From Thunnus maccoyii (taxonomy: Eukaryota; Chordata; Actinopteri; Scombriformes; Scombridae): 64,000 nucleotides of DNA. The DNA lies in assembly GCF_910596095.1 (NCBI RefSeq), contig NC_056546.1:21790425-21854424 (forward strand). The letters run 5' to 3'. The notes below the pieces were generated by a model that saw only the letters and a program-made list of their open reading frames with translations, searched no databases and was not told the DNA's origin. Positions 1 through 12,049 of this stretch are shown one piece after another. Position 1 is the first letter of the stretch; the number at the start of each line of letters is the position of its first letter. The position numbers and the translations under genes were made by a program.

Positions 1-343
1 CCTCTGAGTCGCTTAGAGCATCTCAACCTTTAGAACTACATCTGAAACTCAGTAATTGATTACTTGACCAGAGGCTTAAAAGGGGCCTTTAAGGGGCCAC
101 ATTCACCCAGCGGTCAGCGGGTCAGTTTGAAACTTGTCTTGTTCCTTCTTAATTAGGCCCAAACAGGCATGTGTCATGGGTCATCAGGTGTAGCAAGAGT
201 GTCATCTTTAAGCATAACAAGTTTTTGCCGAGGGAGAGGATAATGACCCAGTAACCTGTTGTCACACACGGGTCAACTCATCGACCCCGATGGGGCATCA
301 GGACAGCTAAGAACATCTATGTTGTTAATGGGGTCATGCTTTT

Positions 344-730
344 TTAAGGAGATTTGAAATGCTTGTTTGATGTGACTTTGATCCTGACTGACAGTTTCAA
401 GCTTGTTGACTTCTTTCCACCATCGACCGAGGCGCCCATGTGTTGCAACACATCAGGCTGGGGGACAGGTAGGCTACCCTCAAGATGTCCATAGAGATCT
501 GTGAGGTGATAGGTTGTCAGTTTGTCAGGCTTCTGCAGCTGTAGCTCCTCTGAGGGGCAAGGTCACTAATCTCCTCAATCCTCAGACGGCCCAAGGAGAG
601 TATCCAGGGTCCAGTGACAGAGCACAAACCTTTCATTCAGACCAGGCAGGAGGCTGAAGCAAAGAGCCATCCCCAGTCTCTCCACAGTGCCAAGCAGGGC
701 TGCAACACTGCCAGCTTCTCCAGGTAAGCT
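344..730 (-). pseudogene. Unassigned minus-strand open segments, possibly decayed coding
   Basis: Two neighbouring stop-free stretches in different frames: 575-730 (includes VAALLGTVERLGMALCFSLL) and 344-562 (includes LTTYHLTDLYGHLEGSLPVP). The composition looks protein-like, but I recognise no family. The plus strand is also open over 586-724, so chance is a real alternative. Confidence 0.2.
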
Positions 731-3700
731 TCAGTGGAGGCAGAGGGCTCAGTCTGCCAGACATCAGGCAGAAAGGGTGTCAATTAAGATTTCCTGGAAA
801 TTATTACTTTTTTGTGTGTAAAAAATGCTGCATCTGGTCGTGCCCATATCCCAGCAGGATGTAAAGTTTCATTTGCGGATTCACATTTCCACATGGAAAT
901 CGCTCCATATTTTGGCAAAATATCCCCTCATGTCAAAAGTGATGTGTAGATTGTGTCCGGAGAGACGTGTATTCAACCCTAAATCAGACCTACTTACTTA
1001 CATAAGTTACCTGCTTAAACAAACAGACTCAGGAGGAGAAATTGCAAACTGGACCCTGTGCCCAAATAAATGTTTGCATGTGGCTCAGAGCCAAAGTTCT
1101 TGAGCCACAAAACCAATCCACATTGCCCCATGGGCTCAACACAGAGGCTGTTTTCACACGCTTTCAACTGCATACTGAACAATTAATATATTCTTTTCCT
1201 ATGGTGTTTATTACAAGGTATTATACAATAAGTACTTTAAACAACAGTGCAGCCCTATTCTCTTGAATATAATTATTTCAGATAAGACCAATAATACAAA
1301 GTGCTCTTTTCCTGTATGCAATTACATGAAACTCAACTGGACAGCAAAACTAAAGATCTGTAACACCGTGCACATGTTTTTAAGTAATTGTATTTTAAGG
1401 AGCAACCTCTACCTCTGCTCCCCTGCCTCGTCAAGGCAGGGAACTGTTTTGGTGCAGGGGGAAAAGGAAAAACAGTCCAGCCTTTGTACCTGTGGTAAAG
1501 TCACCGCACGAACTGTGGGCTTCACTGAGGGATTTCAGAAACTAACCTTATGAGAGTAACTCTTCCCTCATGTATCATGTTTAATATCCATATTTTGTCC
1601 TGATAATGTCAGCGGGCCCAGTGATGGGAGCATGGATTTTTCACACGAATATTGAAAGAAACACCATGTGTAGTATTGCTTTAAAGTATCAAATTTACAA
1701 TAACTTGAAAAATACGATGAAGACGCCCACTTCTGCGATCCAGTGTTACTCCTGAGAGACTGGAGGTGTGAACATATAGTGGGCAGGCAGTAGTGGTTTA
1801 TAGGTTTTTGTTACTGGACTTGTGCCATCTTCACCTGTAGGCCAGCTGGATGTTCCTTTAAATTAGTCGTTCTGTCTCTGATAGACAGTGTGAGAGAAGA
1901 ATTTTTCCACATTTTCAAATTATTACCATGTTTGTTTGTTTTTTCTCATCTAGATCATCTTATGTCCCTGCATTGAGCTGAAATGAAAGGCTTATTGTTA
2001 GAAGCTCTGTCCTGGTTCCTTGAGCAACAATGTCTTAAAAAAGGCCAGACTCTGACAAACCTTCTTGAGCAGACATACATCGCAAATTTCCTCCTTACTG
2101 GCTAAAAATGTGTGTCTATACATAGCTGTAACTTAAATGACTTAAATAAAGTCCAGGATATTTTATTGCTGTGAAGGATCCAATAATACTTCACCAATAT
2201 CATGCACAGACTGACCCAAAAAAATGACAGGCAAGCCATTTACCTCCATACCGTGTGGAGCCTTCATACAAGCAGTCCCTGTGTCGGAGCGCTCTGGTTT
2301 AGTGACATGGAGAGAGAAAGTGTGTGGACCTTTTTAAGGAGATCCTGTATTGGTCTCTTGACCTGGTGTATGTCCTCTGTGAAGAGAGGCTTTGTTGCCC
2401 TCAGACAGCTCGTACCCTTTAACACACGCCTCCATAATAGTATCTGTGTCTGTGATTTTCCATTTGGAAAATTGTGAGCTTTTAACCTCACATCCCAGGC
2501 TTCACTCGACAGAGAGAGCGAGAGAGAGCGTAATCATCATAAGCCTAATGATACAGTGGCCCACTGTGGCTCCACTGTGATCGCCAAGCTTCACACACAC
2601 ACGGGCCAAAGCATACAGGCAAGAGTTAAGCTGATTTTGATGTCTTTAACATGCTAATACCTGAGCATTGTGCAGTGTACAGTGCATGTCACCATTTTGT
2701 GCTTAGCTTTGCAAACCTGACATAAATGCATAAATGCCTGAATGTCAATGGACTGATTGCAAGATTGTACATGCAAACACTTGTCTCATGTCTGCTGATG
2801 ACAGTAACAGGTTTTTGTTCTTAGCACTTGCTGAATGCAGGTTCTTCCTTGACCTTTAACCTTATCTTAGCAACAGTGTAATCTCTGTAGCAGCTGTCCT
2901 CAACACTGACAGCACGACAAGTGTTGCTCACTTGCTGCCAGACGGTCCAATCTCCTCACTTTCACTGTAAGAGGATGGCATTCCTGACTACTGTAGGTCT
3001 GAGGATCATTCATGAAAATTATGTAAACAATAATGCCTTGACCTCTCGTTGGAAACACTAAACCTGTCATGCAGTGAGCATATTTCTGTAATGTAGAGAA
3101 CAAAACCTAGCACATTAGCATCTGGTAGTATCAGTTATGAGCTGCTAGGTGACATGACGTTTCTGTATGATGCCTCCCACAGCCATTATCACATTATCCA
3201 CTTTAACCAGTAGACTCATACCACAGAGGCATCAGAAAACCTCTATGACTCTATGGGCTGCACACACAGGGATCACTGCAGAGCTTGTCGTGCTATGTCT
3301 CTGGGGGAAGGTGGGGGTGAGCGATGACTGGGTTCAGTGTTTGCTGCTGGATGGGTGACAGTTGGGGTCAGAGGTTCACTTTCCCTTCAGCTCCGTCTCT
3401 CTCTCCAGACTGGCTTTCAGAGGCTCAAAGAAAGGGTTTGATGAGGAGGACTCGGAAGCACCGAGGCATCTGGCAGCAGCAGCCCTTCCCTCCACATCCT
3501 GAGGGCCAGCAGAACTGCACTGTGGCGGCCAGAGGAGGGAAACAAGGTGCACACTGTGATCTAAACACAGACTGAGGAGGGGGGGTGGTTCAGGTTACCC
3601 CTTCGGTAGGTGTTTCGCCACAGAGAAGCTCACTGTGAAGAGGAGAAGGGTGGAGGTGGGTAGATGTGGTGCAATTGTAAGTTTACACAGAACAAAAGGA

Positions 3701-4264
3701 TTTTAATTGATGAAATTGCACCAGCATGTTAGAGCAATCCCCAAATGCTCCCTCTCCCTGATAGACAGCTTTTTCTTTCTGACTGCGATACTGTAAAAGT
3801 ACCAGATGCTCTCACACTGACATCAGAGTCTGTGAATTTGTCAGGTATACATTATCTCACTCTAACTCAATTATACTTCATATGATACTTCTGGCCTTAG
3901 TGTACATTTAGTTGAATGTACTGTACATTTTAGTTAAGTGCAGTCATGCAGACAGGACTGAAGCAATCACCTACATGACCCTTCCTAAATGGAAATGATT
4001 AGTGAAAACTAGAGCATGCCTCCGGAGATAAGGCAGTGACTTGTAGTCATTGTAGCATGAGTTATGTACAGCACACAGAGGTTTTTTTTAATGGTTAGAG
4101 TGATGTAAATTGTTGCCAGACCATACAGTACAGTACAGCACCTTGTTCACCAATTCTGTTACACACTGTCTCCATAATAAGTCGATATAAAGTGATGATA
4201 ATGACCTAATGCTTGTGTGTAGGGTGTTTATTATTGTATTACAACATACAATGTTGGTGAAGTT

Positions 4265-4350
4265 AAAGGAACTGTTCTACATTTGGGTAAATATGCTTAT
4301 TTGCTTTCTTACATCTAACTCTTAGCAAGAAATGTTGAACTATTCCTCCA
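4265..4350. repeat. Partial copy of the 26.3 kb MITE family
   Basis: AAAGGAACTGTTCTACATTT and CTTATTTGCTTTCTT match the inverted end of the element at 26,328-26,956. Confidence 0.5.
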
Positions 4351-5060
4351 ATATTAGGACAACTTGGACAATGTGTATTGTATAATCAAAAACATATCTT
4401 CATTGTGTTTACATTTCAAATCAATCTTTCATGAAGTGTATCTATTAAAAGCTTAGCTAAAGCATTTGGACATTTCACTTGCCACAAATGGATTATGGGG
4501 TACTTAGAGGTTGATGATTAATTAAATTGAAGGAATGTTTTTATCAACATTTTGTGTGTTTGGTAATTTCTAAGATCTCTTAAGATGTTACTGAAAGTTG
4601 GACCTACCATATAATTTTAATGTTGCATTGATGTGTTGGTGGAAAAGTCCAACATCATGGACTTCGGAATTGGCTGCTAAACAGGTTTGCATTCACGTAA
4701 GATTTTCTAAGAAAACAGCAACAGGAAGATAAATAATAAACACATATAACCAGATGCAGAAGTGGCAGTGTGTAATTTGGAGAGTTGTGAAGCACTGGTG
4801 AAGGTTTGGACTCTCTTGAGGGCCTTAGGGTGTCTTCACGGGAGATGAGTATTAGGACTTCAAATTAGTTTAAGACAAATGAAACCCCTCCAAATATTTT
4901 TTCATTTAGTAGACAACTGACTAGACATTTCCCTGTTGGCTAGGATTTCCCCCAAAAATCTCTATCTGCTTAGTTGTTAAGAAATAGATAGGATTACAGC
5001 TGCAATCATTTGGACAGTAAGTGGTGAGGAATTAGTGACTACGTCTAAGCTGGATTTAAA

Positions 5061-5138
5061 ATGAACATACCAGTCATCCTCACTGGTGTAAGGCAGGAGT
5101 GTCTACTGAAAGCGGAAGAGAGAGCACAGCTACTGTAG
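5061..5138 (+). other. Possible upstream ORF before opsin start
   Basis: An ATG at 5061 opens a 25-codon frame ending at TAG 5136-5138, out of frame with the opsin start at 5180. It matters only if the transcript begins upstream of 5061, which the sequence does not show. Confidence 0.3.
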
Positions 5139-5179
5139 AGGACAGGAAGAATTCATGCCTTGGCATCAACACTCAGGTC

Positions 5180-5318
5180 ATGGAAATAACGCTGAAGGGT
5201 TTTCCTCTGAAGGTTGTCAATATTCCATGGAGGAATAATAACCTCAGCAGTCTGCATACAGACCCTCCTCTGTCCGAACAAGGAGAGACTATCATTGGAG
5301 TCTACCTGTTAGTGTTAG
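5180..5318 (+). CDS. Opsin exon 1: N-terminal tail and start of TM1
   Basis: Residues 1-46 plus one base. The donor TTAG|GTAAGT is strong. The exon carries the NLS glycosylation sequon and the first half of TM1 (ETIIGVYLLVL). A GTG-initiated extension back to 5099 is open but has no ATG. Confidence 0.85.
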
Positions 5319-8300
5319 GTAAGTCTAAAGTATCTACTATATATATCTACTAGTATCTTTTATATATGACCTACTGACAAAGTGTTTACATTTTGCCTGT
5401 CAGTCTTATGCTTATTGTCATGAAGTTTACAGATCAGATTTATTTCATTCTGGGTAACAAAAGTTATAACCACACAGATATTGTTTTGTCCTTTAATGTT
5501 TTGTCAGTCAGAGTATTAGAAAGAGAAAGTCATGTGTTATTATAAGTGTCAACAACAAAAATTGTTTCATGTCTCCAAAGGCCAGTCCACCATTGACACA
5601 GTTGCTGAGACAGTCTGACTTGCGTTGGTGGCACTGTGTGTCTGTTGGTCCATGCCAACTAATGCAGTCGAAGGATTTAGCGTAACACACAGACTGAGTT
5701 ATAAAAAGACAAGGGATTCTCACCACTGTTATCTAACTGTGGAGTAAAATGAATTAACTCTGAACTTCCACTATTCTGTCTGCTATTCTAGTCTCTGTTA
5801 TATAAAATTTAAGTTTAAGTTACAGAGTAGTGATACAGTAGTGAACAGAGTAGTGAACAGTGATATAGATCAGGAACTATAAACAGCAAAATTCAACACA
5901 TTATCTCTTCCATGCTATGCTTTACTTTACTGCACTCTACTACACTATGCACTACTCCACTCTACTGTGCTCTACTATGCTATTTTGTACTGTACTCTCC
6001 TCTACTATATCTCCACTACTTAACTCTATTATGCTATACTATCCACTCTATTGTACTCTAATCTATTCTATACTCTATTATTATTACACTATACTATGCT
6101 ATGTTATATTATACTATATACTTCTCAACTCAGTTAATAATGTGGTTCACTCTGCTACACTGTACTCTGGACTCTACTGCACTATAATATACTGTACTAT
6201 ACTATATTATAGACTTCTCCAGTCTGTTGTACTTTACTGTACTCTATTCAGCTATGCAATGCTATGCTATGCTATGCTATGCTATACTATACACTTCTCT
6301 ACTCTACTTTACTTAACTGTACTATACAGCAATATACCATACTATATTATACTATAATATACTATAACATACACTTCTCAACTCAGCTATACTAAACTTT
6401 AAAATACTCTGCTACACTATACTGTACTGTACTGTAATGTAGTCTACTCTACTCTACTATTATACTATAGACTTTTCTGCTCAGCTATACTAACATTTTA
6501 CATCATGCTGTAGTTTCTCCTACACTCTGCTAAGATTACTCTACTGCACTCTATTGTATGTGAAATTCGTGTTCCCCTCAGTATGCACTGAATATACTGT
6601 ATGTTTGTCTTTCCCTAGGATGGCTGTCCTGGTTTGGAAACAGTTTAGTGATATTTGTCCTGTACAGACAAAGGGCCTCGCTTCAGCCAACAGATTTCCT
6701 CACTTTAAATCTCGCCATCTCTGATGCCAGCATCTCAGTATTTGGCTACTCCAGAGGGATTCTAGAAATATTCAATATCTTCAAGGACAATGGGTATCTG
6801 ATCACCTGGATTTGGACCTGCCAGGTAAAAGCCACACAAAGACAAAGCATTACATTTAAAAGAGTAGGCTAATCTGTTTTCTTATTAATTCTATGCTACA
6901 TCTGATCAAATTTGACAACAAATCTTATATTGATGTGCAAGTTACACCCTTAAGAATGATTCAAATCCCAGGAACATTGGTTTGAAATGTCCTTCAACCT
7001 ATTAAAGTGATGACTGTGCACAGCTTGCAAAAAAACCCCACATGTGTTTGCATCTGCTTTCTTGGCCAATCCCAATTAATGAAGTACATTAAAGGCATCT
7101 GTCTATTAGTGTGTTAATGTGTGAATGTGTGTAAGTGTGTGTGTATGTGTCTGTGTGTATGTATGTGTGTGTGTATGTAGAGGGAATTATGCTAGTAGCC
7201 ATGTGGGCTGGAGGTTAAATCTGTAATGAGATTACCTCTGTGGAGGCCTTTAAATGGGGGAAACTCTTCGAGCAGCGTGGCACCTGTCAACAACTAAACA
7301 GGAAACCAATTCAGTCAAAGCTGCAGGGTGGATATATGTTGTACAATTTAATTATGTGCTTTTATGCTACTGATTTATGACAAGTAATTTGTATTAAATT
7401 AAAAGATATGTTGTTGTTTGTAATGTAAGTTGCACCAATCATTCATGTTTGCCTCCTCCACACAGCCTCTGCTTGAAATGAAATAGTTGTCATACTTTAG
7501 GTTGGAATTCATCCAGGGTATTTTTCTTGCTCAAGGCTAGCTGTGGTGGAAACCGTGATATCCGTGCTGCAGAGAGTGAACTCTCAAAGGAATCATACAA
7601 AAACAGGCTGGTGTAACAAGAACACCTTCAGTCTCAGAGGCACAAACCCCAAAATTTGACTGAGAGAGATACTGTAAATAGAGGGCTGCTGCTCTTAGCC
7701 ACTGAGGTGATCTCATCTCTCGGACATCCAATCGCAGGTTTTCACGTGAAGGAGAAATATTGGGATAGGAGTACGCCCCTCTCCATTTCACCTTCCCCTG
7801 AGAGTGGTGGGCTGAGAGGGGGAGCGTCAGGAGTAAACAAGGGAAAAGTAAGAAGTGACAGAAATAGAGGAGGGAAGGAACAGGAAGGTGAAGGAGACAG
7901 GCATGTGAGAAGCATTAGCAGATTACTGCATGGAGCATGATGGGACATGAACAGTTGCAAGCTGAGCCAGATCCCTGTGTTTTGCACCCTATGGGACAGG
8001 ACATTTTTGAATAGGATGGAGCCTTACGGGACTCTTTGATGTTGAAAAAGGAAAATTTGGAGAAAAGTTTGTTCAAGCAGTGAATATGAACATAAAACAT
8101 TTAGCCAAGTCATAACTTTTCGAATACTTGTCCTATGATGCAAAATGTCCAGATTCACAACATCTTTTCTTGTCAGTCAGGACAGAGACTGAGGTGAAAC
8201 ACTTTACTCTGAGATGAGCAGGGAACACCAGGCCACCATCTTAATGTACCTGGTCCTGAATTCTTTAAAAATATTTAATGTACAATAGCCCAGTTTCAAG

Positions 8301-9356
8301 GTAAAATCGAAACAGGCAAGAGGCTGACAGTCCAGTAATCTGCAGAATGTGAGGGTGAAAAAACGTGATGACGGACAGTAATAGGATTAGAAGTAAGGAA
8401 GATCAAGAACCTAATCAGTGAGAGACCTTAACTGATCCATGTCACCTGGAAATGGCACAGCAGGGAGTTCGTGCCAGACTGAAACACAGTAGCATAATTC
8501 CCTTTAAGAAGAGCTGTGATTAAAAGATTAGCCTTATCATTTGTCTTTCCAAACAATGGACTGAATCTTATAATTCTTTATTCTTTGCTTTATTGAGTGG
8601 TCATTCAAGCTAGTTCTCGTACCTGTTTTTTTTTTTTTTTTTATAGAAATCAAGATGAATTTCATAGATGTCTTATAGTGAAGGTTTTCATTTTAATTTC
8701 CCAGTGCTGCATGTTAAAAAAGCCTGCAGTGGACATCAGAGGAAATGCTCAGCGTCTGGAACATATTGGCCAACAGGCCGGAAAAGATCTTCGACTGTAG
8801 AGTCTCAATCTGATAACATCCAATGAAAACAAACTCAACAGACAAAGGTCTGGAACAATTACACAGGCAATGGATCCACACCCTGAGGCTCAAGTGACCA
8901 ACCAAAGATGTTTTGAAGATGCGATGTCATGATTCACCAACCTCTCTTTCTTTCTCCTTCCAGGTAGACGGCTTCTTCACGTTGCTCTTTGGCCTTGCGA
9001 GCATCAACACCTTGACCGTGATCAGTGTCACCAGATACATCAAGGGATGCCACCCAAACAAAGGTTAGACCCCGAATTCACATGAGAAATCATAAAAAAG
9101 CCTCTTGCAAGCATCTCTCACATTCCTGTAGTTCTTATCTGACAGAAAGCGTGTTTTTCAGTTTTAATGAAACCTTATTACCATCAGCTGTGCAAACCGC
9201 TACCACTTGTCTCCAGCAATTCCATTTACATTTTGCCAACATGTCATTAAGTTAATTTGAGGTGACATTTTCTATTTTTGGGTGTAATTGATGCTGAAGA
9301 ATGTCTTAATTATGTCTGTGTTTGGGGTTGTTCATAAAACACAAGACATAAAAACT

Positions 9357-9387
<31 letters not shown>

Positions 9388-11085
9388 TTTTTTTTACATT
9401 GGTGGTTAAACTGTCAACATTGGTGGTACATGTGGGATAACATCTACTGAATAATGTTTTTTATGTGCCAGACTACAGCCTGAGCATTTTCTTTCTTTGA
9501 TAGTGAAAGTGCAACTAAATCAAATGAATGCAATGTGGTTTTAAGTGAAAGTGAAAAGAATTAAGGCCAGTAAAACATGTAGGTATCTAGCAGTACATGC
9601 AGTAACATAAGCTAATACAGCAGGTAACCCATAGCAACAAAGGTATTGTGTGTTGCACACTGTATTGCTCAACATATGGTGTATTGTCATAAGATATGTG
9701 AGCACTGTTTGGAAACAGAGCAGACTGATTGATTTTTTTTTTTTGCTTCCCCTGAATACAAAGCTATGTGTACTTTTACAACAGAGGTCCTTTTCAGCCG
9801 CAGATGTTTGCAAAGGCTAATATAAGAAAAGACTTCATTGTTCAATAAATGTCACAATCTGACATTCATAACAAGGCAAGAATGCTGCATCTTTAAGTGC
9901 CTCTCACTTTTTCTGACCTATGTTCGCCAAAGTCGGAACATAACCTTTCTAAACTGCACACAAATAAACAATTGTTCAACTATTTGGGGATTTCTGGCAG
10001 ACAGGGTTGCATATTATAGTGTTTTCATTGTTTTGTATTGCTTTGTTCTGTGTTTTTGCAGGTTACTGCATCAGCATAAACACCATCGCAGTATCACTCA
10101 TCTGCATTTGGACCGGAGCAATGTTTTGGTCTGTTGCTCCACTGTTGGGCTGGGGCAGTTACACAGGTCTGGTCATGCACCCGTCTCGTAAAAAGAAGCA
10201 GGCAATATAAGACTTTTGTGTCAAGTGCCATAATGATCTCCATGTCTTATGTTCCATAGATCGAGGATATGGTACCTGTGAGGTGGACTGGTCAAAAGCC
10301 AATTACTCCACCATCTACAAGTCCTACATCATCTCCATCCTCATCTTCTGCTTTTTCATTCCTGTGATGATCATGCTCTTCTCCTACATCTCCATCATCA
10401 ACACAGTGAAAAGCACTAATGCCATGTCAGCTGATGGTTTCCTCACCACCCGCCAAAGGAAGGTGGAGAGAGATGTCACAAGGGTAGGTGAATATAGCAA
10501 AGAGTTTGTTGGAAAGACTTGATTGCTACAGTAGAATGAGACTCTTTAAAGTGCCCTCTCAGTAATAAACCTCATCTCACGTTATTCCAGTCCTGACAAT
10601 TGTTCCCTCATGTTCCTCCCTAGATTTCCATTGTAATCTGCACTGCTTTCATCATGGCCTGGTCGCCATATGCAGTGGTGTCTATGTGGTCAGCCTGGGG
10701 CTTCCATGTGCCAAGCACAACCAGCATCATCACCCGTCTCTTTGCCAAGTCTGCCAGCTTCTACAACCCGCTCATCTACTTTGGCATGAGCTCCAAGTTT
10801 CGCAAGGATGTCTCTGTTCTGCTGCCATGCGCGCGAGAGCACCGAGAGGTCGTCCGTCTGCAACAGTTCAAAAACATCAAGCCCAAGGCTGACGCCCCGC
10901 CCCTACCCGCATCACTTCCTGTCCAGAAATTGGAGGCGAAATACACACTTAAACAGTCCAATCCTGACAGCGACTCAGGGGTCAACAGCCCTCCTCAGAC
11001 TCCTCCGTCTGACCCACAGGAGGTCTTCCACATAGATGTGCCCTCGCACATTGAAACATCAGAGTACTGGTGTGACAGGCTCTGA
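5180..11085 (+). CDS. Neuropsin-like non-visual opsin (Opn5/6/7/8/9 group), six exons
   Basis: A seven-transmembrane, retinal-binding GPCR of 411 residues. Coding exons are 5180-5318, 6619-6824, 8964-9063, 10062-10166, 10260-10483 and 10624-11085, all GT-AG with consistent phase. The retinal-binding Lys is residue 300, followed by NPLIY. A conserved disulfide pair is Cys114-Cys190. Asp117 and Asp184 sit at the bovine 113 and 181 positions, and the E/DRY site reads TRY (138-140). TM1 runs through the exon 1/2 junction (VLGWLSWFGNSL). The TM6-TM7 stretch with WSPYAVVSMWSA is close to the OPN5 style. The N-terminal tail has one N-glycosylation sequon (NLS). The C-tail is Ser/Pro-rich and ends SEYWCDRL. 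ATG 5180 is the first in-frame ATG after a TAA at 5057-5059 and has a good Kozak context. The family is firm; I could not decide which of the opn6-opn9 paralogues it is, so no symbol is given. Confidence 0.9.
5911..6545. repeat. TACTN-type pentamer-rich satellite tract
   Basis: About 630 bases of degenerate pentamers built on TACTA, TACTC, TACTG and CTATG, including a pure CTATG run near 6,255-6,285. It sits in opsin intron 1 and ends about 75 bases before exon 2. The 146-codon open frame here is an artefact of the repeat. Confidence 0.9.
6619..6824 (+). CDS. Opsin exon 2: TM1 end to start of TM3
   Basis: Residues 47-115. The acceptor TTCCCTAG|GA joins exon 1 to give the GNSLVIFVL TM1 core. 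TM2 reads FLTLNLAISDASISVFGY, typical of the Opn5 group. It ends with Cys114-Gln115, Cys114 being the extracellular disulfide cysteine. Confidence 0.93.
7109..7180. repeat. Interrupted TG microsatellite
   Basis: TG repeats broken by TA and AA dinucleotides, in opsin intron 2. The rest of that intron (6,825-8,963) shows no gene. Confidence 0.85.
8626..8642. repeat. T17 homopolymer
   Basis: An uninterrupted T run in opsin intron 2. Confidence 0.9.
8964..9063 (+). CDS. Opsin exon 3: TM3 with TRY motif
   Basis: Residues 116-148. The acceptor follows a long pyrimidine tract. Asp117 occupies the Schiff-base counterion position. The cytoplasmic end reads VTRY, so the acidic residue of the usual E/DRY motif is absent. 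Confidence 0.93.
9357..9395. repeat. TG microsatellite followed by T run
   Basis: (TG)n then nine T, in opsin intron 3. Nothing else is recognised in 9,064-10,061. Confidence 0.85.
10062..10166 (+). CDS. Opsin exon 4: TM4
   Basis: Residues 149-183. It encodes TM4 with ICIWTGAMFWSVAPLLGWG, the conserved W of TM4 and the start of extracellular loop 2. The phase at both ends fits exons 3 and 5. Confidence 0.92.
10260..10483 (+). CDS. Opsin exon 5: ECL2, TM5 and ICL3
   Basis: Residues 184-258. It has Asp184 (position 181 equivalent) and Cys190, then TM5 (SILIFCFFIPVMIMLFSY) and a Lys/Arg-rich third intracellular loop ending RDVTR. Confidence 0.93.
10624..11085 (+). CDS. Opsin exon 6: TM6, TM7 with retinal lysine, C-tail
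   Basis: Residues 259-411 and stop TGA. TM6 has AWSPY, and TM7 has FAKSASFYNPLIY with Lys300. Helix 8 follows as SSKFRKDV. About 100 residues of Ser/Pro-rich tail could be arrestin/kinase substrate (inference). Confidence 0.95.
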   Translation: MSIVICTAFIMAWSPYAVVSMWSAWGFHVPSTTSIITRLFAKSASFYNPLIYFGMSSKFRKDVSVLLPCAREHREVVRLQQFKNIKPKADAPPLPASLPVQKLEAKYTLKQSNPDSDSGVNSPPQTPPSDPQEVFHIDVPSHIETSEYWCDRL

Positions 11086-11171
11086 AGACTGTTCCCATTT
11101 TACTTGAACCAATACTTGAATTATAAGGGGAGACTGAGAGTATTTTTGTATTTTTTGGTCTTACCCATGTT

Positions 11172-11208
11172 AATAAACTGTGAAAAATGTCTAACTATTG
11201 TCAATAAA
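11172..11208 (+). terminator. Opsin poly(A) signals (two AATAAA)
   Basis: AATAAA occurs at 11172-11177 and 11203-11208, about 90-120 bases after the opsin stop codon, implying a very short 3' UTR. Confidence 0.75.
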
Positions 11209-11978
11209 TTATTTTCTGAATCTCAAGTAGGATCTCACACCTGTTTGTTTTGTTTTTTTTAGCAATCATCCAGTCCAAACTGGTAATGGCAACATACAGT
11301 GTGGATCAATATTTACTGGTTTTCCTGATTCTCCTCATAATGTATTCAACTCATGAAATGTGCAGTCAGAGATGCACGATAACATCTGGAAACATTGAAC
11401 TGTCCTAAACTCAATTGAAGCGTGTGATGGCAAAGTATTCTGCATTTTCCCCTGCTGCCCCCAGGGGCCCTCATGCCATCAGATCCATATACCCCACATT
11501 CCCCAGCTTGGAGATGCTAGACTACATTCTCTTAAGTAGCATCTGCAATTTGGAGAATAAGCTCTCATTAAAGGAACCAGGGTGGCTCTATTTTTACAGA
11601 AAAAACCCTTCAGTGGTCCATGGTGATGCAGTGAATTAGGACAACTTGTTTTCTGCTGACAAGCTTCCAAACTAATGGCACCATTGAAAGAAATAGTGGA
11701 ATAGCACCTGGTCTTTTTCTTTTCTACAGTAGCAGCATCAATAAGCAATTATTTACTTGCGCCATGAAGGTTTGATATTTAAAAAAAAGTTCCTGAGGTG
11801 GTTTCTGCATTTCTGCAAAGACCATAATCACATGCACAATGAAGTCTTTTACAGCAGCCCTTAAGACCTTTAAATCAAAATGGGAGGCAGCTTCAGCATA
11901 ACTATCCATATAGCAGAACTGCATAAACTAACAGGCTTTCACTGTTAGTGCAGCACCCCTCTTTGTGGTTTACATAGG

Positions 11979-11980
<2 letters not shown>

Positions 11981-12038
<58 letters not shown>

Positions 12039-12049
12039 GGGGGGGGGGG
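11981..12049. repeat. (TG)28 microsatellite with adjacent G run
   Basis: About 57 bases of pure TG, directly followed by an 11-base G run ending at 12,049. The longest dinucleotide tract in the window. Confidence 0.95.

Larger units (their letters stand above)
1..5060. other. Intergenic, upstream of opsin
   Basis: No supported gene. It holds weak open frames at 344-730 (minus), short CA/AGAG tracts near 2,515-2,600, and a partial MITE-like copy at 4,265-4,350. The opsin promoter was not recognised. Confidence 0.5.

Noticed and set aside
586-724. Plus-strand open stretch ending in CCAG|GTAAGC
   Set aside because: It could be an exon of an unknown gene, but no protein family is recognised and the opposite strand is equally open.
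5099-5179. GTG-initiated N-terminal extension of the opsin
   Set aside because: No ATG after the in-frame TAA at 5057-5059; ATG 5180 has a good context.
5917-6357. 146-codon open frame upstream of opsin exon 2
   Set aside because: It lies wholly in the TACTN repeat and has a biased Tyr/Leu/Ser composition from the pentamers.
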